Part shown: one piece after another, positions 9,101 to 11,332 of the stretch | Layout of the letters: each line of letters starts with the position of its first letter | How positions within the stretch are numbered: the stretch's first letter is position 1 | Assembly: GCA_026770585.1 (NCBI GenBank) | Contig: MU646421.1 | Location: forward strand, 255,762 to 267,093 | Direction: 5' to 3' | Source of the DNA: Baffinella frigidus | Lineage: Eukaryota; Cryptophyceae; Cryptomonadales; Baffinellaceae | Length of the DNA stretch: 11,332 nt | The notes under the pieces: generated by a model | What the model was told of the DNA's origin: nothing | What the model saw: the letters and a program-made list of their open reading frames with translations, nothing else | The model's database searches: none | Translations under genes and position numbers: made by a program

Positions 9101-11332
9101 CATGAAATCGCGACGTTTCGCGGATGAGATGACTGAAAACGCGACGTTTCGCGGACCAGACTGCTTGAACCGCGCCGTTTCGCGGATAAGAAAGCTGCAA
9201 ACGCGACGTTTCGCGGATAAGACAACTACAAATGCGACGCTTTGCGGATCAGACTGCTAAAACTGCGCCGGATCGCGGATCAGATTGCTGGTTCGGTGTA
9301 AAGCAACTGGAGTTTGAAGTGACGGAGAGAGAGGGAGCGAGAGAGCGAAAGAGAGAGGAAGCGAGAGAGAGAAAGAGAGAGGGAGCGAGAGAGAGAACGA
9401 GAGAGGGAGCGAGAGAGAGAGCGGGTGGAGATGAAAGAGGAGGGTGTGGATCCAAACTCATTAGCAACCTTTTGTAAAGCGACAAATGGGCTTTTGTAAA
9501 GCGACAAATGGGCTGGCGCAGTCAAAATAATGGCGGGGTTTGCGGTGACCTCGATGATCTCCACGCGGTCCGTTCGGTGTAAAGCAACTTGCGTGTCAAG
9601 TGCCAGAGAGCGAGGGAGAGAGAGATAGGGAAGGAGGATGAGCGTTTCTGGCCACTGAGGCGCTCACTAATGAGACCAAAAAGGTACAAGCCGGTACAAA
9701 AAGTTACTACCGTCACGTCCAAATAAGCCGTCCATCTATTATATATAGGCCACACCCACAAGAATTTGCATGTCCTGGAATTGGTATGCTTGTGTTGGAC
9801 ATCCGGATGCCTTTTCAGAGGGAAAGGGAGAGGACCTCGATGATCTCCACACGGTCCATTCTGTGTAAAGCAACTCGCGTGTCAAGTGCCAGAGAGCGAG
9901 GGAGAGAGAGATAGGAAAGGAGGAAAAGGAAGAGGGCCTCGAAAATGTCCATGCGGTCGCACGGGGGGGGGACTCGCAACCTGCGGCATGCTATTAGGGT
10001 CCAAGATCGGTTACAGGATAGGGCGGGGTGCGGCTTTCCAGTAGCGGTGACCTCGATGATCTCCACGCGGTGTCCGTTCGGTGTAAAACAACTCGCGTGT
10101 CAAGTGCCGGAAAGCGAGGGAGAGAGAGATAGGGAAGGAGGATGAGCGTTTCTGGCCACTGAGGCGCTCACTAATGAGACCTGTGCGTGTCCTGGAATTT
10201 CATAGGAAAACGGTTTTAATTTAAAACCTTTGGAGTCAATGAAAATTACTACACGGAAGCTTCAATATTACTAGTAAACCCCATTGTGTGTAGTAAATTT
10301 CATTACCAGAAAGTTTCAAATTAAAACCGTTTCCGCATTAAATTGGTATGCTTGTGTTGGACATCCTGGTGTCTTTTCAGAGGAAAAGGGAGAGGACCTC
10401 GATGATCTCCATGCCCACGCGACGCTGAGCTGTGTACCAACTTGAGTGCGTCTTTTTAATCATCCCCTCTATTACTATTGTAGCTGGTACAAAGGGGTCG
10501 AGTCGATGGACGCACGTCGGTCCGTTCGGTGTAAAGCAACTTGCGTGTCAAGTGCCGGAGAGCGAGGGGAGAGAGAGATGGGGAGCGAGAGAGATAGGGA
10601 AGGAGGAAAAGGGAGAGGGCCTCGAAAATCTCCATGCGGTCGCACGGGGGGGAGACTCGCAACCTGTGGCATGCCAGCATCCTACCCTACCGGCACACCC
10701 TACACCCTGCACCCTGCACCCTGTTTTCAAAACAGGTGTCGGGACGCGTGGCGAACCAGACTTCATCTCCACAAAAGTATCAATTCATTGCTTTTGGCGC
10801 AACCAAATTTACTACACCAGTGCTTTACTATTATTTTTATGAGCAAATCGTGTAGTAATTTTCGTTGTCCAAAAGCAATTAGTTAATACTTGTATGGAGA
10901 TTAGACCGCTTGAGACGCGTTCCACAAATGGCGATGTGCTGTCAAGCCTTGAAATCCGCGGGAATCACCCTCTGTGGGGCTGTGATGTCCTCTCTCTCTC
11001 TCTCTCCCGCCACCCCTCTCTCTCCTCTCTCTCTCCTTCTCACGCGAGAGGAACGTCCGTGTGGTGCTGGCGAGCCTAACACCCAACCCTAAACCCTTAA
11101 TGAGGGGAGGCGTTCACCTCGAAAATCTCCATGCGGTCGCACGGGGTGGAGACTCGTAACCTGCGGCATGCCAGCATCCTACCCTACCGGCACACCCTGC
11201 ACCGTACACCGTACACCGTACACCCTGGACCCTGGACCCTGGACCCTGGACCCTGGACCCTGGACCCTCAACCCTGACGAGGACCTCGATGATCTCTATG
11301 CGGTCGCGGAGCGGGGAGAGGGAGAGAGAGAG
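93..11332 (-). CDS. LON: Lon protease gene, internal part, split into tiny exons
   Basis: Proposed join in transcript order, all minus strand: 11160-11118 (or another arginine-finger exon copy), 8946-8854, 7088-7039, 5668-5605, 4289-4209, 3183-3146, 2806-2745, 2379-2327, 1612-1559, 141-93. Lon is an ATP-dependent AAA+ serine protease, normally of the mitochondrial matrix, that degrades damaged proteins. The chain covers the end of the AAA+ module (arginine finger DRMEI, VSGYT, sensor-2 GVRNLQ) and the first part of the protease domain (GVVMGLAWTSMG, TLYIE, TGQMGDVMKES, LHLHIPEG). Order and spacing follow the family except that variable linkers are short. Every exon is bordered by AG upstream and GT (once GC) downstream, and all junction phases agree, which argues for a live gene rather than scattered debris. 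Walker motifs and the catalytic Ser and Lys fall outside the window. Family recognition is firm; splicing is inferred. Confidence 0.85.
145..420 (+). repeat. Degenerate TTTAGGG array
   Basis: Scattered TTTAGGG, TTCAGGG, TTTATGG and GTGTAGGG units on the upstream side of exon 93-141. The 22-bp phrase GGGGTTGAAGTTAGGGTTTA with following GGGAGAGA occurs twice near 359-417. Part of the intron 142-1558. Confidence 0.8.
562..585. repeat. Short hairpin
   Basis: CCCTACGG and CCGTAGGG form a perfect 8-bp stem with an 8-nt loop. Related CCTACGG/CCGTAGG words recur inside the element at 4675-4813. Confidence 0.6.
605..1255. other. Unique, non-telomeric intron segment
   Basis: About 650 bp free of heptamer repeats within the intron 142-1558. 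It holds a perfect 24-bp palindrome (885-908, centre AGATCT), repeated AAAAGTCAA words near 1093-1202, and two copies of AGTCCACGCCAGA (954-966, 1131-1143). Short open frames on both strands show no family I recognise and look random. It could be an inserted element whose ends I cannot define. Confidence 0.4.
885..908. repeat. Perfect 24-bp palindrome
   Basis: AAAATAGTCAGA is followed directly by its reverse complement, with no loop. Could extrude as a cruciform or mark the centre of a decayed inverted-repeat element. Confidence 0.75.
1304..1409. repeat. 37-bp direct repeat, two copies
   Basis: Copies at 1304-1340 and 1373-1409 both read GGACCTCCCTATTA, then GGAGTCCAAGGGCT, then ACGCCCT, with few differences. 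A local tandem duplication in the intron. Confidence 0.7.
1459..1540. repeat. 41-bp tandem repeat, two copies
   Basis: The units at 1459-1499 and 1500-1540 begin CTTGGGTCAAGAGCAGTAG and share the rest with few changes. They lie just downstream (on the transcript) of exon 1559-1612. Confidence 0.75.
1559..1612 (-). CDS. LON: Lon exon: VARRAMAAN, with GC donor
   Basis: A 54-nt, 18-codon exon reads VARRAMAANITGNGKADK. VARRxM after IAxT is typical of plant-like mitochondrial Lon; the tail is the variable loop before LHLHIP. The acceptor is CCGGCAG. No GT donor keeps the frame, but GACAAG|GCAACA is a good GC donor and gives phase 0, as the next exon needs. Other copies are at 2056-2089 (GT donor, phase 1, incompatible with the next exon) and about 1700-1714 (5' fragment only). 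The 3' border is the least certain of the chain. Confidence 0.7.
1700..1714 (-). pseudogene. 5' fragment of VARRAMAAN exon
   Basis: The minus strand has GGCAG|GTTGCGCGG, the acceptor and VAR codons, then diverges to HLPGGLAG and a stop. Its flank CCCGCCCGGCAGG is the inverse of sequence beside the intact exon at 1611-1623. Confidence 0.55.
1739..1870. mobile_element. Half copy of the TCAT MITE family
   Basis: Starts TCATATGGAAACACTTG and contains the family core CAACGAAATTTACTACACA at about 1773-1791, but no right arm follows. Instead there are two copies of a roughly 33-bp unit, TTTATTAGTAATATGAAAGC. Probably a truncated insertion that later expanded in tandem. Confidence 0.6.
1932..2056. 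repeat. TTAATTTGCTGACATAACA tandem repeat
   Basis: Four imperfect copies of TTAATTTGCTGACATAACA, some followed by ACCCTACCGTGCC. The array abuts the decayed exon copy at 2056-2089 and lies in the intron 1613-2326. Confidence 0.75.
2056..2089 (-). pseudogene. Copy of VARRAMAAN exon with GT donor
   Basis: The minus strand reads VARVAMAANIA after acceptor GGCAG and ends CTG|GTAGGG. The phase at this donor (1) does not fit the next exon (phase 0), and the loop residues are lost. Flanks (GACCCGCACCCCGC) match those of 1559-1612, showing a segmental duplication. Confidence 0.75.
2165..2326 (+). repeat. TTTAGGG-like array next to splice donor
   Basis: Degenerate TTTAGGG, TTGAGGG and TTTGGGG units. 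The minus-strand donor of exon 2327-2379 (GTATTTACCC) opens directly into this array. Confidence 0.8.
2327..2379 (-). CDS. LON: Lon exon: TGQMGDVMKES
   Basis: A 53-nt exon reads TGQMGDVMKESTDIAFT after completing a Cys codon. TGxxGDVMKESxxIA is a conserved Lon protease-domain stretch. The acceptor is CAACCAG and the donor ACG|GTATTTACCC, phase 1 to 0; after the donor the intron continues as CCCTAAACC repeats. No second copy was seen in the window, unlike most neighbouring exons. Confidence 0.88.
2384..2625 (+). repeat. G-rich TTTGGGG / ATTGGGG array
   Basis: Starts as TTTGGGG, GTTTTGCGTTTGGGG and similar, then becomes regular GGGGATT units at about 2535-2606. Dense runs of 3-4 G on the + strand could form G-quadruplexes (C-rich in the transcript). 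Confidence 0.8.
2634..2740 (+). repeat. AGGGTGT heptamer array
   Basis: About 15 units of AGGGTGT/AGGGTGC. It follows 4 nt after the donor of exon 2745-2806 on the minus strand. The same unit occurs in opposite orientation at 3230-3312, so the two arrays could pair. Confidence 0.87.
2745..2806 (-). CDS. LON: Lon exon: LTLYIE
   Basis: A 62-nt exon reads GGLTLYIECVSVAPSE and then KASLR plus one base. TLYIE is the conserved strand after MGG in the Lon protease domain. The acceptor is GATCGCAG; the first G completes the Gly split from the previous exon. The donor CGCT|GTAACC leaves phase 1, completed by GC of the next exon (Cys, then TGQMGDVMKES). A 48-bp upstream duplication adds a second, in-frame acceptor at 2855-2857. 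The intron that follows becomes an ACACCCT heptamer array at once. The loop between TLYIE and TGQ is shorter than usual. Confidence 0.82.
2807..2862. repeat. 48-bp duplication of an acceptor site
   Basis: CCCCTGCGATC occurs at 2804-2814 and 2852-2862, with AAGC and TTTACA sequence beside both. The duplicated 48 bp contains the 3' splice site and the start of the LTLYIE exon. Use of the outer acceptor would add 16 in-frame residues without a stop. Confidence 0.75.
2863..3023. mobile_element. MITE, 161 bp, GATC target duplication
   Basis: The arms begin TCATCCGGTCAGGTATTTAA on the left and TCATCCTGTCAGGTATTTGA as the inverted right end. Inside lies the core ACGAAAATTACTACACA / TGTGTAGTAATTTTCGT. 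GATC flanks both ends (2859-2862, 3024-3027). It sits just upstream of the outer acceptor of the LTLYIE exon, inside a third, broken copy of the 48-bp unit. Confidence 0.85.
3146..3183 (-). CDS. LON: Lon exon: GVVMGLAWTSMG
   Basis: A 38-nt exon encodes AGVVMGLAWTSM plus GG. GVVMGLAWTxMGG is one of the most conserved stretches of the Lon protease domain (first beta strands). The acceptor is GGTGCAG and the donor ATGGG|GTACGCG, phase 0 to 2. The split Gly is completed by the next exon, giving SMGGGLTLYIE. The donor and the following G/C run are duplicated at 3062-3078. With 38 nt it is the shortest exon of the set, yet every residue fits the family. Confidence 0.88.
3230..3312 (-). repeat. CCCTACA / CCCTGCA heptamer array, inverted
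   Basis: About 12 units, C-rich on the + strand, unlike every other array left of 7600. It is the inverse of the array at 2634-2740. Located upstream (on the transcript) of the acceptor of exon 3146-3183. Confidence 0.87.
3330..3600. repeat. CAACAGGGTTTGCGGAT repeat, three copies
   Basis: The 26-bp phrase CAACAGGGTTTGCGGAT, then NAGCGCTTC, occurs at 3330-3355, 3468-3493 and 3575-3600, each followed by AAAGAAGAAG words and a CAGTAC/AGTACGATCTT motif. About 130-bp units in the intron 3184-4208. Each may be a remnant of an exon, but I do not recognise the protein in any frame. Confidence 0.7.
3681..3725 (-). pseudogene. 3' half copy of NLETFVGAPVF exon
   Basis: The minus strand reads PALPKDRIYDSTP and ends CCA|GTATGC, in the same phase as the intact exon. 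A CCCCAG upstream could serve as acceptor but gives the wrong phase. Probably a decayed copy. Confidence 0.75.
3847..4062 (-). pseudogene. Copy of NLETFVGAPVF exon split by a MITE
   Basis: The minus strand reads METFVGAPVFPKD, then a 150-bp MITE (3871-4020), then RIYDSTS|GTTCCC. The 5' third with the acceptor is missing. The intact exon at 4209-4289 gives the undisturbed sequence GATGCGGTCCTTGG; GGTC is duplicated around the insert. Confidence 0.87.
3871..4020. mobile_element. MITE, 150 bp, GGTC target duplication
   Basis: Two arms of about 60 bp (TTATCTCAGAAAAGGGAT on the left, inverted TCATCTCAGAAAAGGGAT on the right) with inner arms AATTCGTTTTCTTAAGTCAA and a short loop. GGTC is repeated at 3867-3870 and 4021-4024. 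It lacks the ACTACAC core of the other MITEs but has the same kind of terminus. It splits a copy of the Lon NLETFVGAPVF exon. Confidence 0.9.
4209..4289 (-). CDS. LON: Lon exon: linker into protease domain (NLETFVGAPVF)
   Basis: An 81-nt, 27-codon exon reads VSVTEANLETFVGAPV followed by FPKDRIYDSTP. It matches the Lon stretch NLxxFVGxPVFxxxRxYxxTP that joins the AAA+ module to the protease domain. The acceptor is ACGCAG and the donor CCG|GTACCC, phase 0 to 0. Partial copies exist at 3681-3725, at 3847-4062 (split by a MITE) and at 4373-4390 (5' end only). All copies that retain the 3' end keep the GT donor at the same position, which supports the predicted border. Only this copy has both ends. 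Confidence 0.87.
4300..4372 (+). repeat. TTTCGGG / ATTCGGG array
   Basis: Heptamers GATTCGG, GTTTCGG and TTTGGGG just upstream (on the transcript) of the acceptor of exon 4209-4289. Confidence 0.7.
4373..4390 (-). pseudogene. 5' fragment of NLETFVGAPVF exon
   Basis: The minus strand reads TAG|GTATCGGTGACAGAGCC, the acceptor and VSVTE start of the exon at 4209-4289, then runs into TTTCGGG-type repeat. The MITE at 4411-4553 lies 20 bp upstream on the transcript. Confidence 0.7.
4411..4553. mobile_element. MITE, 143 bp, AGTT target duplication
   Basis: The termini are TAATCTCCAT and its inverse; the arms continue AGTATTAATTAATTGCTTTTGG. The core is CAACGAAATTTACTACACA / GTGTAGTAATTTTCGTTG around a loop with CTATTGCTTTTATGAGCAAAT. 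AGTT flanks both ends (4407-4410, 4554-4557). Close relative of the element at 10763-10903. Confidence 0.88.
4556..4652 (+). repeat. Polypurine tract
   Basis: Nearly pure A/G (GGAGGAGAGGAGAGGAGG and so on, with few T/C) over about 95 bp. On the minus-strand transcript this is a pyrimidine tract. Possible triplex or G-quadruplex former. Confidence 0.75.
4675..4813. mobile_element. Inverted-repeat element, 139 bp
   Basis: Perfect 24-bp termini GACCAAAAATGGGGTAG... / ...CTACCCCATTTTTGGTC at 4675-4698 and 4790-4813. An internal extra copy of TTTTTGGTC lies at 4745-4753, and CCTACGG words recur. No target duplication was found and there is no ACTACAC core, so it is a different MITE family. Confidence 0.7.
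4876..5320 (+). repeat. TTTCGGG / GATTCGG variant array
   Basis: About 60 heptamers dominated by GGGATTC and GGGTTTC, with almost no TTTAGGG. The lack of stops in a 7x3 repeat gives long open frames on both strands (RDSGFGF, RNPKPES) that are not genes. An array of a locally homogenised telomere variant in the intron 4290-5604. Confidence 0.88.
5352..5604 (+). repeat. TTTAGGG / TTCAGGG array next to donor
   Basis: Degenerate array that becomes regular TTTAGGG at 5581-5600 and ends at the minus-strand donor of exon 5605-5668, which opens GTCCTAAACCC. Confidence 0.85.
5605..5668 (-). CDS. LON: Lon exon: EPGVRNLQKQIEK (sensor-2)
   Basis: This 64-nt exon reads EPGVRNLQKQIEKLLRKIAFQ. GVRNL with its Arg is the sensor-2 motif at the end of the Lon AAA+ module, and NLQKQIEKxxRKIA is its typical helix. 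The acceptor is GGAACCAG; the first G completes Arg from the previous exon, and GAG CCA GGG GTG CGC follows. The donor is CAG|GTCCTAAACCC, phase 0, and runs straight into CCCTAAA repeats. Two further copies upstream on the transcript (5893-5944; 6290-6503, split by a MITE) are truncated or frameshifted, so this one is the best functional candidate. Confidence 0.87.
5676..5890 (+). repeat. TTTCGGG and TTCAGGG array
   Basis: TTTCGGG/TCTCGGG units to about 5790, then TTCAGTG/TTCAGGG units, between two copies of the EPGVRNLQK exon. Contains no further gene that I can see. Confidence 0.75.
5893..5944 (-). pseudogene. Truncated copy of EPGVRNLQK exon
   Basis: The minus strand reads EPGVRNLQKHIEKLLRK after acceptor AACCAG, then passes into CTCTAAACCC repeat without IAFQ or a donor. 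The frame is open. Loss of the 3' splice border suggests a decayed duplicate of 5605-5668. Confidence 0.8.
5950..6085 (+). repeat. TTTCGGG / TTCCGGG array
   Basis: Degenerate GGTTTCGGG and GGTTCCGGG units upstream (on the transcript) of the second EPGVRNLQK copy. This flank resembles 5676-5720, showing that exon and flanking repeat were duplicated together. Confidence 0.7.
6089..6243. mobile_element. GC-rich inverted-repeat element, 155 bp
   Basis: Perfect 28-bp inverted ends (6089-6116 and 6216-6243, beginning CGGGCTTCCTGCGGCCCAGC). The interior is GC-rich and contains a perfect 20-bp palindrome, CCGCGTGACC plus its inverse, at 6161-6180. The flanks are telomere-like repeat, so target duplications are hard to see. 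Base composition differs strongly from the AT-rich MITEs. Confidence 0.8.
6290..6503 (-). pseudogene. Copy of EPGVRNLQK exon split by a MITE
   Basis: The minus strand reads EPGVRNLQK, stop; then the 151-bp MITE at 6319-6469; then GAGGAAGGAAGCTGCTCCGC for the LLRKI end. A 5-bp insertion near 6307-6311 shifts the frame and there is no donor. The intact copy at 5605-5668 gives the empty site CTCGATCTGCTTC. Confidence 0.8.
6319..6469. mobile_element. MITE, 151 bp, GATC target duplication
   Basis: The left end is TAATCGCGGCGAGTATTTGA and the inverted right end TCATCCGGACGAGTATTTGA, then GTCAAATACGAT. The core is AACGAATTTTACTACACA / TGTGTAGTAATTTTCGTTG and the loop has TAATATTACTTTTATGAACC. GATC flanks both sides (6315-6318, 6470-6473). 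It splits a copy of the EPGVRNLQK exon. Confidence 0.88.
6510..6720 (+). repeat. Mixed TTTGGGG / TTTCGGT / TATTCGG array
   Basis: Degenerate heptamers, including three TATTCGG units near 6645-6665. No gene seen. Confidence 0.7.
6731..6757 (-). pseudogene. 3' fragment of VSDAALRVLI exon
   Basis: The minus strand reads CATCAACTAGTAGTGCC then TGTGCGTGC, resembling the exon end ATCAACAAATACTGCCGGTGC. In-frame TAG TAG replaces KY. A nearly identical fragment lies at 6899-6925. Confidence 0.55.
6780..7030 (+). repeat. TTTAGGG / GTGTAGGG array around exon fragments
   Basis: Units GGGTGTA and GGTTTAG on both sides of the exon fragment at 6899-6925, ending next to the donor of exon 7039-7088. Phrases such as GTATTAGGGTTTCGGGT repeat at 6780 and 6949. 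Confidence 0.75.
6899..6925 (-). pseudogene. 3' fragment of VSDAALRVLI exon, second
   Basis: Reads ATCAACTAGTAGTGCTGG then TGCGTGCC on the minus strand, keeping the donor GTGCGTG but with two stops. It shares its flank (TAGTTGATGC, then GTATTAGGGTTTCGGGT) with the fragment at 6731, so both arose by one tandem duplication of about 170 bp. Confidence 0.55.
7039..7088 (-). CDS. LON: Lon exon: VSDAALRVLINKYCR
   Basis: A 50-nt exon encodes TAVSDAALRVLINKYC plus the first two bases of Arg. It corresponds to the helix before the sensor-2 region (VSDxAL...YCREAGVRNL). The acceptor TTCTCAG follows a pyrimidine tract (CTCTTTCGTT); the donor is TGCCG|GTGCGTG, phase 0 to 2. The split Arg is completed by the single G that opens the next exon, giving YCR-EPGVRNL across the junction. 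Degenerate copies lie on both sides (6731-6757, 6899-6925, 7220-7262, 7383-7405). The intron turns into CCTAAACCCC repeats within 7 nt of the donor. Confidence 0.85.
7086..7181. repeat. 32-bp tandem repeat carrying a splice acceptor
   Basis: Units at 7086-7117, 7118-7149 and 7150-7181 begin CGTCTGNGAACGAAAGAG. On the minus strand each holds CTCTTTCGTTC(G/T)CAG|ACG, the 3' splice site of exon 7039-7088. The outer acceptors would add 32 or 64 nt and shift the frame, so only the inner one fits. Confidence 0.8.
7220..7262 (-). pseudogene. Degenerate copy of VSDAALRVLI exon
   Basis: The stretch GATGAGGACGTGCAGGCCGC parallels GATGAGGACGCGCAGCGCCG of the exon at 7039-7088, and the minus strand reads GLHVLIVN in place of ALRVLINK. 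The donor is not preserved. Similarity is moderate. Confidence 0.5.
7310..7376 (+). repeat. GTGTGGG / GTATGGG array
   Basis: Short G-rich array, TTTGGGGTGTGGGGTGTGG and then GTATGGG repeats, the last G-rich (+) array before the strand polarity flips. Confidence 0.7.
7383..7405 (-). pseudogene. 5' fragment of VSDAALRVLI exon
   Basis: The minus strand has TCTTTCGTTCGCAG|ACGGCTGTGTCG, the acceptor and first four codons (TAVS) of the exon at 7039-7088, and then diverges. Confidence 0.65.
7607..7925 (-). repeat. CCCTAAA / CCCAGAAA array, reversed polarity
   Basis: About 320 bp of AAACCTAAACCCTGAAACC and AAACCCAGAAACC phrases, a longer-period repeat built from CCCTAAA, CCCTGAA and CCCAGAA. C-rich on the + strand, opposite to arrays further left. 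It lies in the 1765-nt intron between exons 8854-8946 and 7039-7088. Confidence 0.88.
7910..8225. repeat. 88-bp direct repeat around a hairpin
   Basis: Units at 7910-7997 and 8137-8225 both run from CCAAACCCTAAACCCTTGTC through GCCGCGCGGCAC to TTTTTCATGAAACGTACAA. Between them CTAAGTCAAC (8024-8033) and GTTGACTTAG (8110-8119) bound a hairpin with the 17-bp near-palindrome CCTGCCACGGTGGCAGG at 8067-8083. Possibly a mobile element with CTAAGTCAAC ends. Confidence 0.7.
8203..8380. repeat. Nested inverted repeats with CATGAAACGTACAA
   Basis: A perfect 23-bp pair (8203-8225 / 8282-8304) begins CGCCTTTTTCATGAAACG. Overlapping it, an arm of about 64 bp at 8239-8302 is inverted at 8317-8380 with a 14-bp spacer. 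The shared middle segment could pair with either side. Confidence 0.8.
8482..8612. mobile_element. Palindromic element with MITE-like core
   Basis: Centre: a perfect 22-bp palindrome CCCCGCTCGAA/TTCGAGCGGGG (8536-8557) extended to 44 bp with two mismatches (8525-8568). Outside it, TTGTTAAATTTAGTAC is inverted as GTACGAAAATTACAAC, close to the ACGAAAATTACTACAC core of the other MITEs. No clear target duplication. It sits inside the large inverted repeat. Confidence 0.65.
8678..8701 (-). pseudogene. 3' fragment of VSGYT exon
   Basis: The minus strand reads KVGLKASQ and ends CAG|GTGATA, matching the last codons and the donor of the exon at 8854-8946. It lies at the edge of the right arm of a large inverted repeat and has no acceptor. 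Confidence 0.7.
8854..8946 (-). CDS. LON: Lon exon: VSGYT segment of AAA+ domain
   Basis: This 93-nt, 31-codon exon begins VSGYTAADKTEIAKK and continues HLFPKAREEVGLKASQ. SGYTxxxKxxIAxxxL is the conserved Lon segment at the start of the AAA+ alpha-helical subdomain, directly after the arginine finger. The acceptor is GTTTTCAG and the donor CAG|GTACC, phase 0 to 0. The frame is open throughout. A second copy at about 9053-9112 carries in-frame stops and has lost its AG. A third, 3' fragment at 8678-8701 keeps KVGLKASQ and a GT donor. This copy is the only intact one, so it is taken as the functional exon. Confidence 0.85.
8950..9290. repeat. Minisatellite GAAAACGCGACGTTTCGCGG
   Basis: About 28-30-bp units GAAAACGCGACGTTTCGCGG then ATCAGACTNCT at 8950-9040 and 9110-9290, interrupted by the dead VSGYT copy. 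On the minus strand the unit ends GTCGCGTTTTCAG, the acceptor sequence of exon 8854-8946, so the array seems to have grown from that splice site. Confidence 0.8.
9053..9112 (-). pseudogene. Decayed copy of VSGYT exon with stops
   Basis: The minus strand reads VSGYTAAD, stop, TEIAK, stop, HLFPK. It is almost identical to the intact exon at 8854-8946 but has two TAG stops, and its acceptor reads CATG instead of CAG. The 3' third and the donor are missing. A clear dead duplicate lying upstream of the live exon on the transcript. Confidence 0.85.
9324..9420 (+). repeat. GAGAGA tract
   Basis: GAGAGAGGGAGCGAGAGAG-type purine repeat; in the transcript it is a CT tract. Shorter versions follow every arginine-finger exon copy (9606, 9897, 10119, 10560). 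Confidence 0.8.
9471..9515. repeat. 22-bp direct repeat, two copies
   Basis: TTTTGTAAAGCGACAAATGG then GC occurs twice in tandem. Confidence 0.7.
9546..9600 (-). pseudogene. Arginine-finger exon copy (DRVEIIE)
   Basis: The minus strand reads ALHRTDRVEIIE and then GAG|GTCACC, a valid donor in phase 0. Upstream is a CT tract and a possible acceptor, CACGCAAG. The residues before DR do not resemble Lon. This copy opens the first unit of a roughly 500-bp tandem duplication. Confidence 0.5.
9835..9890 (-). pseudogene. Arginine-finger exon copy (MDRVEIIE)
   Basis: The minus strand reads MDRVEIIE followed by GAG|GTCCTC. The flanking CT tract and GTGTAAAGCAACTCGCG sequence match the copies at 9546 and 10049. 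Upstream residues are not Lon-like, so it is scored as a decayed duplicate. Confidence 0.5.
9938..9980 (-). pseudogene. Arginine-finger exon copy, GC at donor
   Basis: A 43-nt copy reads LRVPPPCDRMDIFE with acceptor GCCGCAG. The donor position reads GAG|GCCCTC instead of GT. It has the same length and phase as the copies at 10621-10663 and 11118-11160. The frame is open, but DRMDI differs from the family's DRMEI. Probably a decaying duplicate; use through a GC donor cannot be excluded. Confidence 0.6.
10049..10105 (-). pseudogene. Arginine-finger exon copy (HRVEIIE)
   Basis: The minus strand reads HRVEIIE followed by GAG|GTCACC. Compared with the copy at 9546 it has 2 extra bases before the motif, which replaces Asp by His and shifts the upstream frame. 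It opens the second unit of the tandem duplication. Confidence 0.5.
10200..10340. mobile_element. MITE, 141 bp, AATT target duplication
   Basis: The left end is TCATAGGAAAACGGTTTTAA and the inverted right end TAATGCGGAAACGGTTTTAA; the core is AATGAAAATTACTACACGG / GTGTGTAGTAAATTTCATT. AATT lies at 10196-10199 and 10341-10344. The duplicated segment at 9774-9790 (CCTGGAATTGGTATGC) is the empty site, which fixes the element's borders. Confidence 0.93.
10397..10430 (-). pseudogene. Arginine-finger exon copy (RRVGMEIIE)
   Basis: The minus strand reads RRVGMEIIE then GAG|GTCCTC. The DR pair is lost. The flank GGGAGAGGACCTCGATGATC matches the copy at 9835, as expected for the second unit of the duplication. 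Confidence 0.5.
10621..10663 (-). pseudogene. Arginine-finger exon copy, GC at donor
   Basis: A 43-nt copy reads LRVSPPCDRMEIFE with acceptor GCCACAG. The donor position reads GAG|GCCCTC. Its flanks (GCATGCCAGCATCCTACCC) match those of the copy at 11118-11160, so both come from one segmental duplication. Confidence 0.6.
10690..10725 (-). repeat. Short CCCTACA / CCCTGCA array
   Basis: About five units next to the LRV-type exon copy at 10621-10663; the matching flank of 11118-11160 holds a longer array. Confidence 0.75.
10763..10903. mobile_element. MITE, 141 bp, near-perfect target duplication
   Basis: The ends are TCATCTCCAC and the inverse of TAATCTCCATAC; the core is CAACCAAATTTACTACACC / GTGTAGTAATTTTCGTTG; the loop has CTATTATTTTTATGAGCAAAT. 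The flanks GACT (10759-10762) and GACC (10904-10907) differ by one base. Closely related to 4411-4553 (AAGTAT, AATT and TTGCTTTTGG shared). Confidence 0.85.
10990..11045 (-). repeat. CT-rich tract
   Basis: TCTCTCTCTCTCTCCCGCC and similar, about 50 bp; opposite strand sense to the GA tracts at 9324-9420 and at the right edge. Confidence 0.75.
11118..11160 (-). CDS. LON: Lon arginine-finger exon, candidate copy (DRMEIFE)
   Basis: A 43-nt frame reads LRVSTPCDRMEIFE. The acceptor is GCCGCAG and the donor GAG|GTGAAC; it starts needing one base and ends in phase 0, which fits the next exon (VSGYT). DRMEI is the Lon segment just before SGYT and holds the AAA+ arginine finger. The residues before DRM do not match the usual IPxPLLDRM well, so this may be a variant or decaying copy. 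It is the only one of the LRV-type copies with a canonical GT donor. Sister copies lie at 10621-10663 and 9938-9980. An alternative true exon is the PLRDRIEIIE copy at the right edge. Confidence 0.5.
11195..11272 (-). repeat. CACCGTA and CCCTGGA heptamer array
   Basis: Three CACCGTA units, then seven CCCTGGA units, ending CCCTCAACCCTGACG close to the donor of the edge exon copy at 11285. A different heptamer is homogenised here than in any other intron. Confidence 0.88.
11285..11332 (-). CDS. LON: Lon arginine-finger exon, edge copy (PLRDRIEIIE), partial
   Basis: On the minus strand the frame reads SPLRDRIEIIE and then meets a donor, GAG|GTCCTC, in phase 0, matching the VSGYT exon. PLRDRxEII is the best match in the window to the conserved Lon IPxPLxDRMEVI stretch, so this could be the ancestral exon. 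Upstream of PLRDR the sequence is a CT tract that looks like an intron pyrimidine tract, but no AG is visible before the coding motif and the window ends. The 5' border therefore cannot be set. The intron after it opens with a degenerate repeat and then CCCTGGA-type units. Confidence 0.5.

Noticed and set aside
9249-9564. Open frames rich in SLSLSRSLS on the minus strand
   Set aside because: Translation of the GA/CT tract.
9731-9750. TATATATAGG as a TATA box
   Set aside because: It lies inside an intron of the proposed gene, with no downstream gene on the + strand and no other promoter signal.
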